Positions 18,027 through 25,990 are shown, counted from the stretch's first letter. The stretch: DNA of 46,023 nucleotides from Bacteroidota bacterium (GCA_029571985.1 JAKQVC010000126.1:1-46023); one strand, 5' to 3'. Made by a program: numbers and translations. Notes: generated from the letters alone by a model not told the origin.

Positions 18027-18071
18027 TCAGGCCGGATTTGTTTAATCGCAATCCGGCCTGATTTCTTTTAT
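18027..18071 (+). terminator. Terminator or attenuator between receptor and ABC genes
   Basis: Perfect 12-bp stem TCAGGCCGGATT / AATCCGGCCTGA (18027-18038 and 18050-18061) with an 11-base loop, followed by TTTCTTTTATT. It ends only a few bases before the next start codon at 18075, leaving no room for a separate promoter after it. Confidence 0.85.
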
Positions 18072-18074
18072 TGT

Positions 18075-19295
18075 ATGCGTACATTATTGGTTATAGTTTC
18101 TGTATTAGCTGTTTTAAGTTCTTGTAAACAGGATAAAGCGCCGGCTATCAGCGATAGCGAAGTGCTGGCATTGCCATGGGACAGTATTGTTGCTCATGCC
18201 AAAGGCACAACCGTGCATCTTTCCATGTGGCAAGGTGATCCTTTTATTAATGCCTATTTGCAAGACTATGTGGTGCCTCAATTGGAACAATTGTACGACA
18301 TCAATCTGGTCATTTCTGCCGGACAAGGCAATGAAATTGTCAAAATGGTCATGGCGGAAAAAGAAGCCGGTGTGAAGTCAGGCAATATGGATATGGCCTG
18401 GATTAATGGTGAAACCTTTTTTCAATTGCGTCAGGTAAATGGATTGTTTGGACCTTTTACTGATAAATTACCGAATGCACAATTTGTTGATTTCGACAAC
18501 CCATTTATCGGCATCGATTTTCAACAAAAAATTGATGGCTATGAAAGTCCCTGGGGTAATGTGCAGTTAGCTTTAATATATGATACCTTAAAAACACCAA
18601 ATCCGCCAAAAGATTTAGGTGAACTATCAGCCTTTGTGCAGGCACACCCGGGTCAGTTTACTATACCCTATGAGTTTACCGGATTAACTTTATTAAAAAG
18701 CTGGTTAATTGCGCTTGCAGGCGGTGGCGATGCCTTGAGCGGTCCGTTTAATGAAGAGGCCTACATGAAGTATTCAGCCATGCTGTGGGATTCAATTAAT
18801 GCGATGAAGCCCTACTTTTGGAAAGAAGGAAAAACCTTTCCGAATTCTGTTGCCAATATGCACCAAATGTTTGCAAATGGTGAAATAGCCATTACCATAA
18901 GCAATAATGATGGTGAAGTAGATAATAAAGTAATACAGAAATTGTTTCCCACCTCATCCAGAAGTTATGTCATGCGGAGCGGAACAATTCAAAATTCGCA
19001 TTACATGGGTATTTTAATTAACGCACCTAATAAACCAGGGGCCATGGTGGTGGCCAATTTTTTAATGAGTGCGGAAGCACAGTATGAGAAAATGAAACCT
19101 GCTGTTTGGGGCGATGGTACGATTTTGAACCTCAAAACACTATCGCCGGAATGGCAACAAAAATTTGCAACTATTCCTGATCGCACCTATGCACCGAAGC
19201 GCATAGATATTCAACCATATGCCCTCATGGAAATTGCACCAGAATATATGATTCGGATGTTTGATGATTTTAGAACAGAAGTAATTGAAAAATAA
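18075..19295 (+). CDS. YnjB-like ABC transporter substrate-binding lipoprotein
   Basis: The 406-residue protein begins with a lipoprotein signal peptide (LAVLSSC, Cys17). It matches the COG4134/YnjB type of periplasmic binding protein: a GQGNEIVKMV segment, MDMAWINGETFFQLRQ, a GPF...LPN block, and GYESPWGNVQLALIYDT, which aligns with the conserved ExPWGxAQF region. The family sits near the ThiB/FbpA group (thiamine, iron, spermidine) but its substrate has not been settled. As a lipoprotein in a diderm it is probably tethered to the inner membrane beside the permeases encoded immediately downstream. It overlaps the next gene by 11 bases. Confidence 0.85.
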   Translation: MRTLLVIVSVLAVLSSCKQDKAPAISDSEVLALPWDSIVAHAKGTTVHLSMWQGDPFINAYLQDYVVPQLEQLYDINLVISAGQGNEIVKMVMAEKEAGVKSGNMDMAWINGETFFQLRQVNGLFGPFTDKLPNAQFVDFDNPFIGIDFQQKIDGYESPWGNVQLALIYDTLKTPNPPKDLGELSAFVQAHPGQFTIPYEFTGLTLLKSWLIALAGGGDALSGPFNEEAYMKYSAMLWDSINAMKPYFWKEGKTFPNSVANMHQMFANGEIAITISNNDGEVDNKVIQKLFPTSSRSYVMRSGTIQNSHYMGILINAPNKPGAMVVANFLMSAEAQYEKMKPAVWGDGTILNLKTLSPEWQQKFATIPDRTYAPKRIDIQPYALMEIAPEYMIRMFDDFRTEVIEK

Positions 19296-20139
19296 GCAAA
19301 CACATATTCTCCTTGCTGTTTTTATTGCAATAACCGTATTACCCATACTGGCGGGGTTTATTTATGCGGCGCTTTCCGCATTTGGCCTGGCCGGATATCT
19401 GGGAAATGGATTTACCTGGATGTATTGGCAGCAGGCATTTGATATGCAGGTATTGCCGGCAATCGGTTTCTATAGTTTAGCCATCACATGTGTTGTCCTG
19501 TTCTTGGCAACAATTTTCGGGATGTTTGTTGTTTTATATTTTAAGGAAAAAACACAATCAGGTGTTTTGTCCTATTTGCTGTATTTGCCGATGGCGATTC
19601 CTTTAATTGCAGCAGCCTCTCTTACCTTACACTTTTTAGGTAATGCCGGATTATTAGCCCGCTTTGCTTATATGTTAAACCTGATTGAATCACCTGGCGA
19701 TTTTCCGGATATGGTGCAGGATAAATGGAGTATAGGCATCGTAATCACACATACCATTATTGCAGCAGCCTATTTCAGTATTTTATTTTCAGCTATTTTT
19801 AAACAGAATGCCATTCAGGCATATATGGATGCAGCCCACACGTTAGGCGCCGGGAAAAAGCAGGTTGTTCGTAAAATTGTTTTACCACTGGTGCTCAATA
19901 AAGCACTGCCTTCTATTATTTTGTATGGGGTATTTATTTTTGGTTCATATGAGGTGCCTATGTTATTGGGCCAGCAGGAACCACAAATGATATCTGTTTC
20001 TATCGCACAAAAATTCACCAGATACAATCTGGCAGATGTGCCGGTTGCATATGCACTCGCTTCCATGTATACCATCGTAGTGGTAGGTGTTTTATTTATT
20101 TTATATAAAAAAGGTAAACTTATACATGAGGTGGAATAA
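19285..20139 (+). CDS. ABC transporter permease, first subunit
   Basis: The frame starts with a TTG at 19285 that overlaps the end of the binding-protein gene; there is no ATG near the first membrane helix, so this start is likely but not certain. The 284-residue protein has six predicted membrane segments and the cytoplasmic EAA loop around MDAAHTLGAGKKQVVRKIVLPL, which docks onto the ATPase. In E. coli YnjC the two permease halves are fused in one chain; here they are split into two genes. It overlaps the next permease by 14 bases, which implies translational coupling. Confidence 0.86.
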   Translation: MKNKQTHILLAVFIAITVLPILAGFIYAALSAFGLAGYLGNGFTWMYWQQAFDMQVLPAIGFYSLAITCVVLFLATIFGMFVVLYFKEKTQSGVLSYLLYLPMAIPLIAAASLTLHFLGNAGLLARFAYMLNLIESPGDFPDMVQDKWSIGIVITHTIIAAAYFSILFSAIFKQNAIQAYMDAAHTLGAGKKQVVRKIVLPLVLNKALPSIILYGVFIFGSYEVPMLLGQQEPQMISVSIAQKFTRYNLADVPVAYALASMYTIVVVGVLFILYKKGKLIHEVE

Positions 20140-20893
20140 ACATATCGTATTTGCCTTCGGTATGGTTTTTCTCCTTTTGCCGATTGCTTTGTTGCTGATG
20201 CTTGCATTTGCAACTGAATGGCGATTTCCTGATGTGCTACCCGCAGCTTATACTCTTGATCACGCCAAATTGGCTTTTTCCGGTGGTCGCGGAATTATGA
20301 GCCCGCTGATATTAAGTTTAGGCATTGGTGCACTGGTCAGCATAACCTGTGTTGCACTGGCGCTATTTGTTTCACGTATGATAGCCCTTCACCCAAAGCG
20401 GAATTTACTATTGTTTATCGCTTACCTGCCTTTTGTTTTATCGCCGGTAATTTATGCGGCCTGTGTTAATTATTATTTTGTCCTGTTCGGATGGAGTGGC
20501 ACCTTTATGGGTATTTGTATTGCGCAAAGCATACTTATTTTTCCATATAATGTCATATTATTTCAATCGCATTGGAATAATTCCATGGAGGCATACGGTC
20601 AGCTTTCAGCCACGTTGGGTGCGGGAAAATGGCAAACGTGGAGATATGTATGGTTGCCTATGTCAAAACAAATGGTGCTCATCGCCTTGTTTCAGAGTTT
20701 TATTGTTAGCTGGTTTGAGTTTGGTTTAACTAATTTTATCGGCGCAGGCAAGGTGCAAACACTTACCATTCGCGTATATCAATATATTGGTGAAGCGAAT
20801 ATATACCTGGCTGCCTTTAGCAGTCTGATTTTAATTTTGCCACCCTTGGTATTGTTATGGATAAATAAAAAATTTGTATTGAGAAATTATTAA
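20126..20893 (+). CDS. ABC transporter permease, second subunit
   Basis: The ATG at 20126 (MRWNKHIVFAFG) is chosen because it is the first before the opening membrane helix and gives a short overlap with the previous gene. The 255-residue protein has six membrane segments and an EAA-type loop, AYGQLSATLGAGKWQTWRYVWLPM. It should pair with the preceding permease to form the channel of a binding-protein-dependent importer. The ATPase gene starts two bases after its stop. Confidence 0.87.
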   Translation: MRWNKHIVFAFGMVFLLLPIALLLMLAFATEWRFPDVLPAAYTLDHAKLAFSGGRGIMSPLILSLGIGALVSITCVALALFVSRMIALHPKRNLLLFIAYLPFVLSPVIYAACVNYYFVLFGWSGTFMGICIAQSILIFPYNVILFQSHWNNSMEAYGQLSATLGAGKWQTWRYVWLPMSKQMVLIALFQSFIVSWFEFGLTNFIGAGKVQTLTIRVYQYIGEANIYLAAFSSLILILPPLVLLWINKKFVLRNY

Positions 20894-20895
20894 GC

Positions 20896-21615
20896 ATGCA
20901 TTTGATAGCCCAGGATATCCATAAGCGTTTCGGCAATGAAGCAGTATTGCAGGGCATTCATATGTCTATTCAACAGGGACATACACTGAGTATACTGGGA
21001 AAGTCGGGATGTGGTAAAACAACCTTGTTGAAAATACTGGCCGGATTAATACCTGCAGATTCCGGTAAAGTACTGTTGGAAGATATAGATGTTACCCAAA
21101 CAGCACCTCAGGTTCGGCAAATTGTTTATCTCTATCAGGAGCCATTATTATTTCCGCATCTCACCGTTTTCGACAATATTGCTTTCGGACTCCGAATTCG
21201 AAAACTTCCGGAGGATGAAGTGCATCAACAAACATTTAACATGTTAGATGCGTTGGGTATGCGCATGCATTCGGATAAGCGCCCATCGGCCTTAAGTGGC
21301 GGTCAACGACAACGAGTGGCCTTTGGACGTGCAATTGTGATTAAACCTAAGGTATTGCTTTTGGATGAACCATTTGGTAGCTTAGATGCAGAAACCAGAC
21401 AGCAGATGCAAAGCCTTTTTAAACAACTGGTGGGAACATATCAGATAACCTCTGTGTTTGTAACACATGACATTAAAGAGGCTTTATTAATGGGCGATCA
21501 TTTTTCTTTTATGCGTAATGGCACGTTAACTACCTACGGGGATAAAAGCCAGTTTATGCAGGATAAGGAAACAGGGGTGGCTCAGGAACTTCAATTTTGG
21601 CAAAATATTGTATGA
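20896..21615 (+). CDS. ABC transporter ATP-binding protein, YnjD/ThiQ-like
   Basis: A complete 239-residue nucleotide-binding subunit: Walker A GKSGCGKT at 35-42, Q-loop YLYQEP near 81, signature LSGGQRQR at 133-140, Walker B VLLLDEP ending near 159, and the switch histidine in VTHD. There is no C-terminal regulatory domain, as in small ThiQ/YnjD ATPases. It energises import by the two permeases upstream. Its stop codon overlaps the start of the radical SAM gene as ATGA, so transport and radical SAM functions are translated from the same message. Confidence 0.93.
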   Translation: MHLIAQDIHKRFGNEAVLQGIHMSIQQGHTLSILGKSGCGKTTLLKILAGLIPADSGKVLLEDIDVTQTAPQVRQIVYLYQEPLLFPHLTVFDNIAFGLRIRKLPEDEVHQQTFNMLDALGMRMHSDKRPSALSGGQRQRVAFGRAIVIKPKVLLLDEPFGSLDAETRQQMQSLFKQLVGTYQITSVFVTHDIKEALLMGDHFSFMRNGTLTTYGDKSQFMQDKETGVAQELQFWQNIV

Positions 21616-22562
21616 ACGCTCAACCATATACACATTGTGCATCTGTTTATTGGGTTTTTACTCAGTTGTGTAACGATCAATGTGATCATTGTTATAATCT
21701 GAGCGGACCTCAGGGCGCCAGAATCTCAACGGAAGAGTGCCTACAGATTGTTCAAAATCTGCCTGAAAAAATGGACCGCCTCATTTTAAGCGGCGGCGAA
21801 CCTTTAGCAGATAAAGCAAAATTATACGCCATCTTAGACGCTGTCAAACAACGTTATGGCAATGCAACCCAGGTGATGCTGCAAACCAATGGCGATTTAT
21901 TGAATGAAGCCATTCTCGATGAACTGCTGGCTAAGGGAGTCAGTCGTTTTGATATTGCCAGTATCGACAGATATCACAAGAAAAAAGGTGAACGCATTGA
22001 AATCTTGCGCAATTTATTTTTATCGCGAGGACTGAGCGACGATAACACTAAACCACTCGTTGAAAAAGAAACCTATCTGCATACCGATGCACCAAGTTTT
22101 GGATTTTGGGGCGCTACTGAAGATATGTGGCTGGGCGGAAATTGGGCTCGCGGTCGCGCAATGGAAAAAAATATATGGAAGAAAGATCCTGAACATAATT
22201 TTTGCAAAATATTATCCGGTGCTATCGGATTTTTAGGTGGTGTTGATGAAGTGCCTCAGGAAATTAGTATTCAATTATGGAAGATTAATCCCTGCTGTCC
22301 GGGTACCTTATACCCAATGGGAGATGCCCGGATAGAAAAAGTGAGTGATGTGCTTTTGCGCGTTTCAGAAAATCCTGTTTTTCAGGCGCTGAACCAGGGT
22401 GAACCTTGGAAAATGGGTGAACATATGGGCATCTCCTACGAAGAGGCAAAAGCCAAAACGCAGGAATTGGAAAATATTTGTTTGTACTGCGACCATTTTT
22501 TTGGATTGCACATGCAACCGGATAACGAAAAATTTATTGCTTTACCACTTTATCACTATTGA
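21612..22562 (+). CDS. Radical SAM enzyme with extra C-terminal cysteines
   Basis: The ATG at 21612 overlaps the ATPase stop (ATGA). The 316-residue protein has the canonical cluster motif CNDQCDHC (Cys20, 24, 27), GGEP at 61-64 for SAM binding, and QTNGDLL and IASIDRY strands of the partial TIM barrel. The C-terminal third holds further cysteines: Cys198, the CC pair at 228-229 in NPCCPGTLYP, and CLYC at 290-293. These could bind an auxiliary iron-sulfur cluster or a metal(loid). It lacks the ArsS features I know, so I do not call it ArsS; the reaction is unknown. Its place in the transporter operon suggests that it acts on the imported compound or makes one that is moved. Confidence 0.88.
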   Translation: MNAQPYTHCASVYWVFTQLCNDQCDHCYNLSGPQGARISTEECLQIVQNLPEKMDRLILSGGEPLADKAKLYAILDAVKQRYGNATQVMLQTNGDLLNEAILDELLAKGVSRFDIASIDRYHKKKGERIEILRNLFLSRGLSDDNTKPLVEKETYLHTDAPSFGFWGATEDMWLGGNWARGRAMEKNIWKKDPEHNFCKILSGAIGFLGGVDEVPQEISIQLWKINPCCPGTLYPMGDARIEKVSDVLLRVSENPVFQALNQGEPWKMGEHMGISYEEAKAKTQELENICLYCDHFFGLHMQPDNEKFIALPLYHY

Positions 22563-22563
22563 T

Positions 22564-23208
22564 ATGATTAATGCTTGCGTAGTTAGTAATGGCATAGAGG
22601 GCATCGAAAACATGTTCAGGTCTAATCAAAGGGTGTCGTATACACTGCTGCCAATTGGTCCTCAATTTAATCCGGATTTTAGTCCGTTCGATTTGCTGAT
22701 TGTGCCGAATGGTACAGATAATATTGCCATGTTCAACATTAAACATCTGGTGGCTGAATTCCTCAATGCCGGCAAGATGATGTTTTGCTTTGATGGCTGG
22801 TTTACAGATTGGGTGCCCGGAAATACATGGATCATGGACAACGCACATAAAACCATTGATATCCGCTACCGGATTGTACAGGATCGCTACAAATTGTTTG
22901 AAGGAATTGATTTGCATCAATTTATTTTTTCTAATGGTATCAGCGGCTGGTGGGCTTGCGGACATATTCAGGCAGCACCGGGTGCAGATATTATTTTGGA
23001 AGATACCTGGCAGCAGCCTATCATGGTATTGGATGAAGTGAGTACGAATGGCACCATGCTGCTCACCGCCAGCGGACCTATGGCTGATATGTTGTTCGGC
23101 ACCAATGACGATGGCCAGGATTCATGGCAGGAAGTGGGTCGCTTTTATCAAAAATTAATTTCCTGGGCTGAAACTAAAATACATCAACCTAAAACGATTG
23201 ACATATGA
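22564..23208 (+). CDS. GATase-like protein A of a tandem pair, function unknown
   Basis: The ATG at 22564 begins one base after the radical SAM stop codon. The 214-residue soluble protein has alternating strands and helices: INACVVSNG, FDLLIVPNGTDN (44-53), FLNAGKMMFCFDGWFTDW (66-83), LFEGIDLHQF and GHIQAAPGADIIL. The layout resembles the class I glutamine-amidotransferase/ThuA-like flavodoxin fold, in which P-N-G marks the first active-site strand, but no nucleophile-elbow Cys with His-Glu can be assigned with confidence. It aligns by eye with the next protein (IVP, AGK, W, G-A-x-V/I), so the two are tandem duplicates. Cys75 and Cys132 stand in otherwise conserved positions. No known function. 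Confidence 0.75.
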   Translation: MINACVVSNGIEGIENMFRSNQRVSYTLLPIGPQFNPDFSPFDLLIVPNGTDNIAMFNIKHLVAEFLNAGKMMFCFDGWFTDWVPGNTWIMDNAHKTIDIRYRIVQDRYKLFEGIDLHQFIFSNGISGWWACGHIQAAPGADIILEDTWQQPIMVLDEVSTNGTMLLTASGPMADMLFGTNDDGQDSWQEVGRFYQKLISWAETKIHQPKTIDI

Positions 23209-23858
23209 GTAAGCATAAAATTGGATTGATATTCAATGGCGTTTGGAGTCAGTATACTTTTGCCAAAGCAGAGAAATACAAAGATATCGTTGAATTAGTG
23301 TACGTATATGATGTTACCGATGCAGCTGTAGCCACATACGATGCATTAATCGTCCCGTTTCAAAGTAATCAGTCGGCCTTAGCCGAACGCAAACAGGTAT
23401 TATTTAATTTTTTAGCTGCCGGAAAAAAAATATTTATTGAGGGCGACTGCACCCATAATTGGCTGGATGCAATCTGGGAAGACAGGCCTGTAAATAATTA
23501 TTGGTGGGTAAAAGATCCGAATAACCCACCCATTGCACATACCAATTTTGAACACCCTGTTTACACCGGATTGAAGCCGCGTCATGCCTGTTGGCACACA
23601 CATGGTGCTTATACCAAAATTCCTGAAGGAGCCGAGGTAATTCAAACTACAGCCGATGGTGAAGTGATTACCTGGCAGACGACACAGTATGGCGGACTAC
23701 TGATGGCAACAACACTGGATCCTATTGTTGAACATGGCATTCAGCAAATTACGCATTTAGATAACTATACTGACAAATTGATTGCGTTTCTTTGTGGTGT
23801 GCAACCAACAGGTGCCTTCAACTTTAACCGTGCCGATTTTGGTATTACGCTGAATTGA
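23205..23858 (+). CDS. GATase-like protein B of a tandem pair, function unknown
   Basis: The start overlaps the stop of protein A as ATGA, so both are probably made together. The 217-residue protein shows IGLIFNGVWSQYTF, YDALIVPFQSNQ (45-56), FLAAGKKIFIEGDCTHNWL (69-87), HPVYTGLKP and CWHTHGAYTKIPEGAEVI (129-146), with GGLLMATTLDP near the end. The fold again looks like a class I GATase-like alpha/beta domain. The Cys129-x-His131-x-His133 cluster and Cys82-x-His84 are notable as possible metal or metalloid ligands, and they are not the same positions as in protein A. A heterodimer is plausible but not shown. It is followed after 25 bases by the ArsM-like gene. Confidence 0.75.
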   Translation: MSKHKIGLIFNGVWSQYTFAKAEKYKDIVELVYVYDVTDAAVATYDALIVPFQSNQSALAERKQVLFNFLAAGKKIFIEGDCTHNWLDAIWEDRPVNNYWWVKDPNNPPIAHTNFEHPVYTGLKPRHACWHTHGAYTKIPEGAEVIQTTADGEVITWQTTQYGGLLMATTLDPIVEHGIQQITHLDNYTDKLIAFLCGVQPTGAFNFNRADFGITLN

Positions 23859-23883
23859 TGCCGCCTAAATTACATACAGTATT

Positions 23884-24675
23884 ATGAGTAAAACTATAAA
23901 GGAAACCATCATCACCGATTACACCGCTATCGCCTTATATGCAGCGCAACAGGGCGCAAATGCACAGCGCGATACCATTTGTAAACCGATTTATGATCCA
24001 ATTGATGCTGATTACAAACAAAAAGCAGGCTATATCGATGAAGTAAACCTGGGTTTGGGCTGCGGATTTCCTTTTGATCATGCAACTATAAAAGAGGGTG
24101 ATGTAGTGGTTGACCTTGGCTGTGGTGCGGGTATCGATACCTTTATTACCGCAACTCGTGTTGGCGAATCCGGTAAGGTGATAGGTATAGATCTCACAGA
24201 AAAATTATTGCAATACGCCGCCTATTTTGCCAAGAAAAAGGGCATAGGCAATGTTGCCTTCCAACAGGCAGATATGGAGCGTATTCCGCTCAAAGAAAAT
24301 TGTGTGGATGTGGTGCTCAGTAATGGCGTGTTTAGCCTCACCTCCGATTTAGATAAAGTGCTGTCTGAAATCTATCGCATCCTAAAACCGGGTGGAACCC
24401 TCAGTTTCAGCGATATGACCTGCAAAGGAAGTTTTACGAAACCGGTGCTGAACAATATGATTTACTTCACCGGATGCCTAAATGGTATCAGCACCCAAGA
24501 GTCCTATCTGCAGGCATTGCAAAGAGCAGGATTTCAATCCATAGAACTCGTAGAGGAGCGCATCATCCCCATTCCGGCCGATATCATCGAAACGTCTCCC
24601 GACCCCGACGAATACAAAGAATTACAAGACGGAACCCGCTGTTTTATTGTGTCTACGATTACTTGCAAGAAGTAA
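23884..24675 (+). CDS. ArsM-like SAM methyltransferase lacking the middle cysteine
   Basis: The 263-residue protein is a Rossmann SAM methyltransferase with motif [14 protein letters not shown] (75-87), GIDLTEKLL and [13 protein letters not shown]. It shares with ArsM the signature LGLGCGFP (Cys60) and, late, YFTGCLNG (Cys198). At the site of the middle arsenic-binding cysteine it reads LSNGVFSL (Gly148) where the canonical ArsM downstream reads VSNCVLNL. Two of three conserved thiols thus remain, and the N-terminal and C-terminal CC clusters of the neighbour are absent. The enzyme should bind SAM, but arsenite is unlikely to be its substrate in the usual three-thiol mode. It ends the transporter/radical-SAM series and lies upstream of arsR. 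Confidence 0.88.
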   Translation: MSKTIKETIITDYTAIALYAAQQGANAQRDTICKPIYDPIDADYKQKAGYIDEVNLGLGCGFPFDHATIKEGDVVVDLGCGAGIDTFITATRVGESGKVIGIDLTEKLLQYAAYFAKKKGIGNVAFQQADMERIPLKENCVDVVLSNGVFSLTSDLDKVLSEIYRILKPGGTLSFSDMTCKGSFTKPVLNNMIYFTGCLNGISTQESYLQALQRAGFQSIELVEERIIPIPADIIETSPDPDEYKELQDGTRCFIVSTITCKK

Positions 24676-24698
24676 TTCAGAAACTTTAACACAAAAGA

Positions 24699-24730
24699 TT
24701 TGGTGCATATACCAATCCATCGTAATTTTA
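24699..24730 (+). promoter_or_regulatory. Putative arsR promoter
   Basis: TTTG (24699-24702), 20 bases, then TAATTTTA (24723-24730), one base off TAnnTTTG. The -7 box lies inside the operator dyad at 24719-24734, so a bound repressor would block the promoter. Confidence 0.6.
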
Positions 24731-24734
24731 CGAT
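24719..24734. promoter_or_regulatory. Putative ArsR operator 1 (before arsR)
   Basis: ATCGTAATTTTACGAT: perfect 7-bp arms ATCGTAA/TTACGAT around two bases, 12 bases before the arsR ATG. The same dyad, with only two central bases changed, is found before arsM at 25098-25113. Confidence 0.75.
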
Positions 24735-24746
24735 TGAATTACGAAT

Positions 24747-25079
24747 ATGGGTATCAGTAAACTGGAAGAATTTACCGTGCGCGACAATCGTCTCGCAAAA
24801 TATGCCAAAGCTTTATCGCATCCGGCACGCGTAGCTATTCTCAGACTACTTATCGAAAAGCAGGCCTGTGTATGTGGTGATATTGTCGATGAGCTACCTC
24901 TGTCGCAAAGCACTGTCTCTCAGCATTTGAAGGAATTAAAGGAAGCCGGTTTGATTAAAGGGGATATTGAAGGCGTGCGTATTTGTTATTGTATCGATGA
25001 AGTCGCCTGGGAGCAGGCTAACACTTATATCAATAGTCTTTTCGAAAGCTATACAGCCGGAAAGATTAAATGTTGTTGA
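24747..25079 (+). CDS. arsR: ArsR/SmtB-family metalloid-responsive repressor
   Basis: A 110-residue winged-helix protein with the ArsR core [17 protein letters not shown] and the recognition helix [18 protein letters not shown]. The helix-3 metal-site motif CVC is at 41-43 (ACVCGDIV), as in arsenite-sensing ArsR proteins of the E. coli type; further cysteines lie at 80, 82 and at the very C-terminus (CC, 109-110), any of which could be the third As(III) ligand. It probably represses itself and arsM: two matching 16-bp dyads precede the two genes. No such dyad is seen before the TonB receptor or the ABC genes. Confidence 0.93.
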   Translation: MGISKLEEFTVRDNRLAKYAKALSHPARVAILRLLIEKQACVCGDIVDELPLSQSTVSQHLKELKEAGLIKGDIEGVRICYCIDEVAWEQANTYINSLFESYTAGKIKCC

Positions 25080-25097
25080 TTTTTTTTGTCAAAATCT

Positions 25098-25113
25098 ATC
25101 GTAATAATACGAT
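25098..25113. promoter_or_regulatory. Putative ArsR operator 2 (before arsM)
   Basis: ATCGTAATAATACGAT: perfect 6-bp arms ATCGTA/TACGAT around four bases, 27 bases before the arsM ATG. It matches operator 1 at 14 of 16 positions. A TTTG at 25085-25088 may belong to an arsM promoter, but no good -7 box is apparent. Confidence 0.72.
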
Positions 25114-25140
25114 GTTATTATAACCATAAAATTGAATCAT

Positions 25141-25986
25141 ATGTTACACGAAATCGATGTAAAAGAAATGGTAAAGCAGAAATACGCTGAAATTGCCAAA
25201 CAGGATAAAGAAACCAATATGACATCTTGCTGTGGTTCGGGCTGCTGCACAACTGAAGTATACAATATCATGAGCGACGACTACTCAACGCTCGAAGGCT
25301 ATAACCCGGATGCTGATTTGGGTTTGGGCTGCGGATTGCCAACGCAATTTGCTAAAATTAAAGCCGGAGATGTGGTGGTTGATTTGGGCAGTGGTGCCGG
25401 TAACGATTGTTTTATTGCACGCGCTGAAACCGGAGAAACCGGCAAAGTTATCGGTATTGATTTCACACCTGAAATGATCGAAAAAGCCAGAGCAAATGCC
25501 GATAAACTTGGATTTAATAATGTGGAGTTTCGTCAGGGCGACATCGAAAAAATGCCGTTGACCTCCAATATCGCTGATGTAATTGTCAGCAATTGTGTGT
25601 TGAATCTGGTGCCCAATAAAGATGGTGTATTTAAAGAAATGTTTCGCGTATTAAAACCCGGCGGACATTTTAGTATCTCAGATGTCGTATTGATGGGTGA
25701 ATTACCTGCATCACTCAAAAATGTGGCAGAGATGTATGCCGGATGTGTAAGCGGCGCTATTCAAAAGGAAGTATATCTGGAATTAGCTAAAGCGAATGGC
25801 TTTACACAAATCACCATCCAAAAAGAAAAGGCCATTATTATTCCGGATGATATTCTGGCCAATTACCTAACCCAAGGTCAAATCACCGAATTCAAAAACG
25901 GACAAACAGGTATTTACAGTATCACCGTTTATGCTGAAAAGCCTTTGGAAGAGAAGGCTTGTTGTGGAACGGATTGTTGTTCTTAA
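25141..25986 (+). CDS. arsM: Arsenite methyltransferase ArsM
   Basis: The ATG at 25141 is used; a TTG nine bases upstream is less likely. The 281-residue protein has the SAM motif VVDLGSGAGNDCF, and the three conserved arsenic-binding cysteines in their usual contexts: GLGCGLP (Cys64), SNCVLNL (Cys152) and AGCVSGA (Cys202), equivalent to Cys72/174/224 of the algal enzyme. It should methylate As(III) stepwise to methyl- and dimethyl-arsenicals. Both ends carry extra cysteine pairs, SCCGSGCC (30-36) and ACCGTDCC (274-280), which may collect or hand over As(III). It lies downstream of arsR and its own operator copy. Confidence 0.95.
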   Translation: MLHEIDVKEMVKQKYAEIAKQDKETNMTSCCGSGCCTTEVYNIMSDDYSTLEGYNPDADLGLGCGLPTQFAKIKAGDVVVDLGSGAGNDCFIARAETGETGKVIGIDFTPEMIEKARANADKLGFNNVEFRQGDIEKMPLTSNIADVIVSNCVLNLVPNKDGVFKEMFRVLKPGGHFSISDVVLMGELPASLKNVAEMYAGCVSGAIQKEVYLELAKANGFTQITIQKEKAIIIPDDILANYLTQGQITEFKNGQTGIYSITVYAEKPLEEKACCGTDCCS

Positions 25987-25990
25987 GAGC

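Noticed and set aside
21612-22562. Radical SAM enzyme as ArsS (arsenosugar synthase)
   Set aside because: Only the common CxxxCxxC and GGEP motifs fit; the ArsS-type N-terminus and C-terminal domain are not recognisable.
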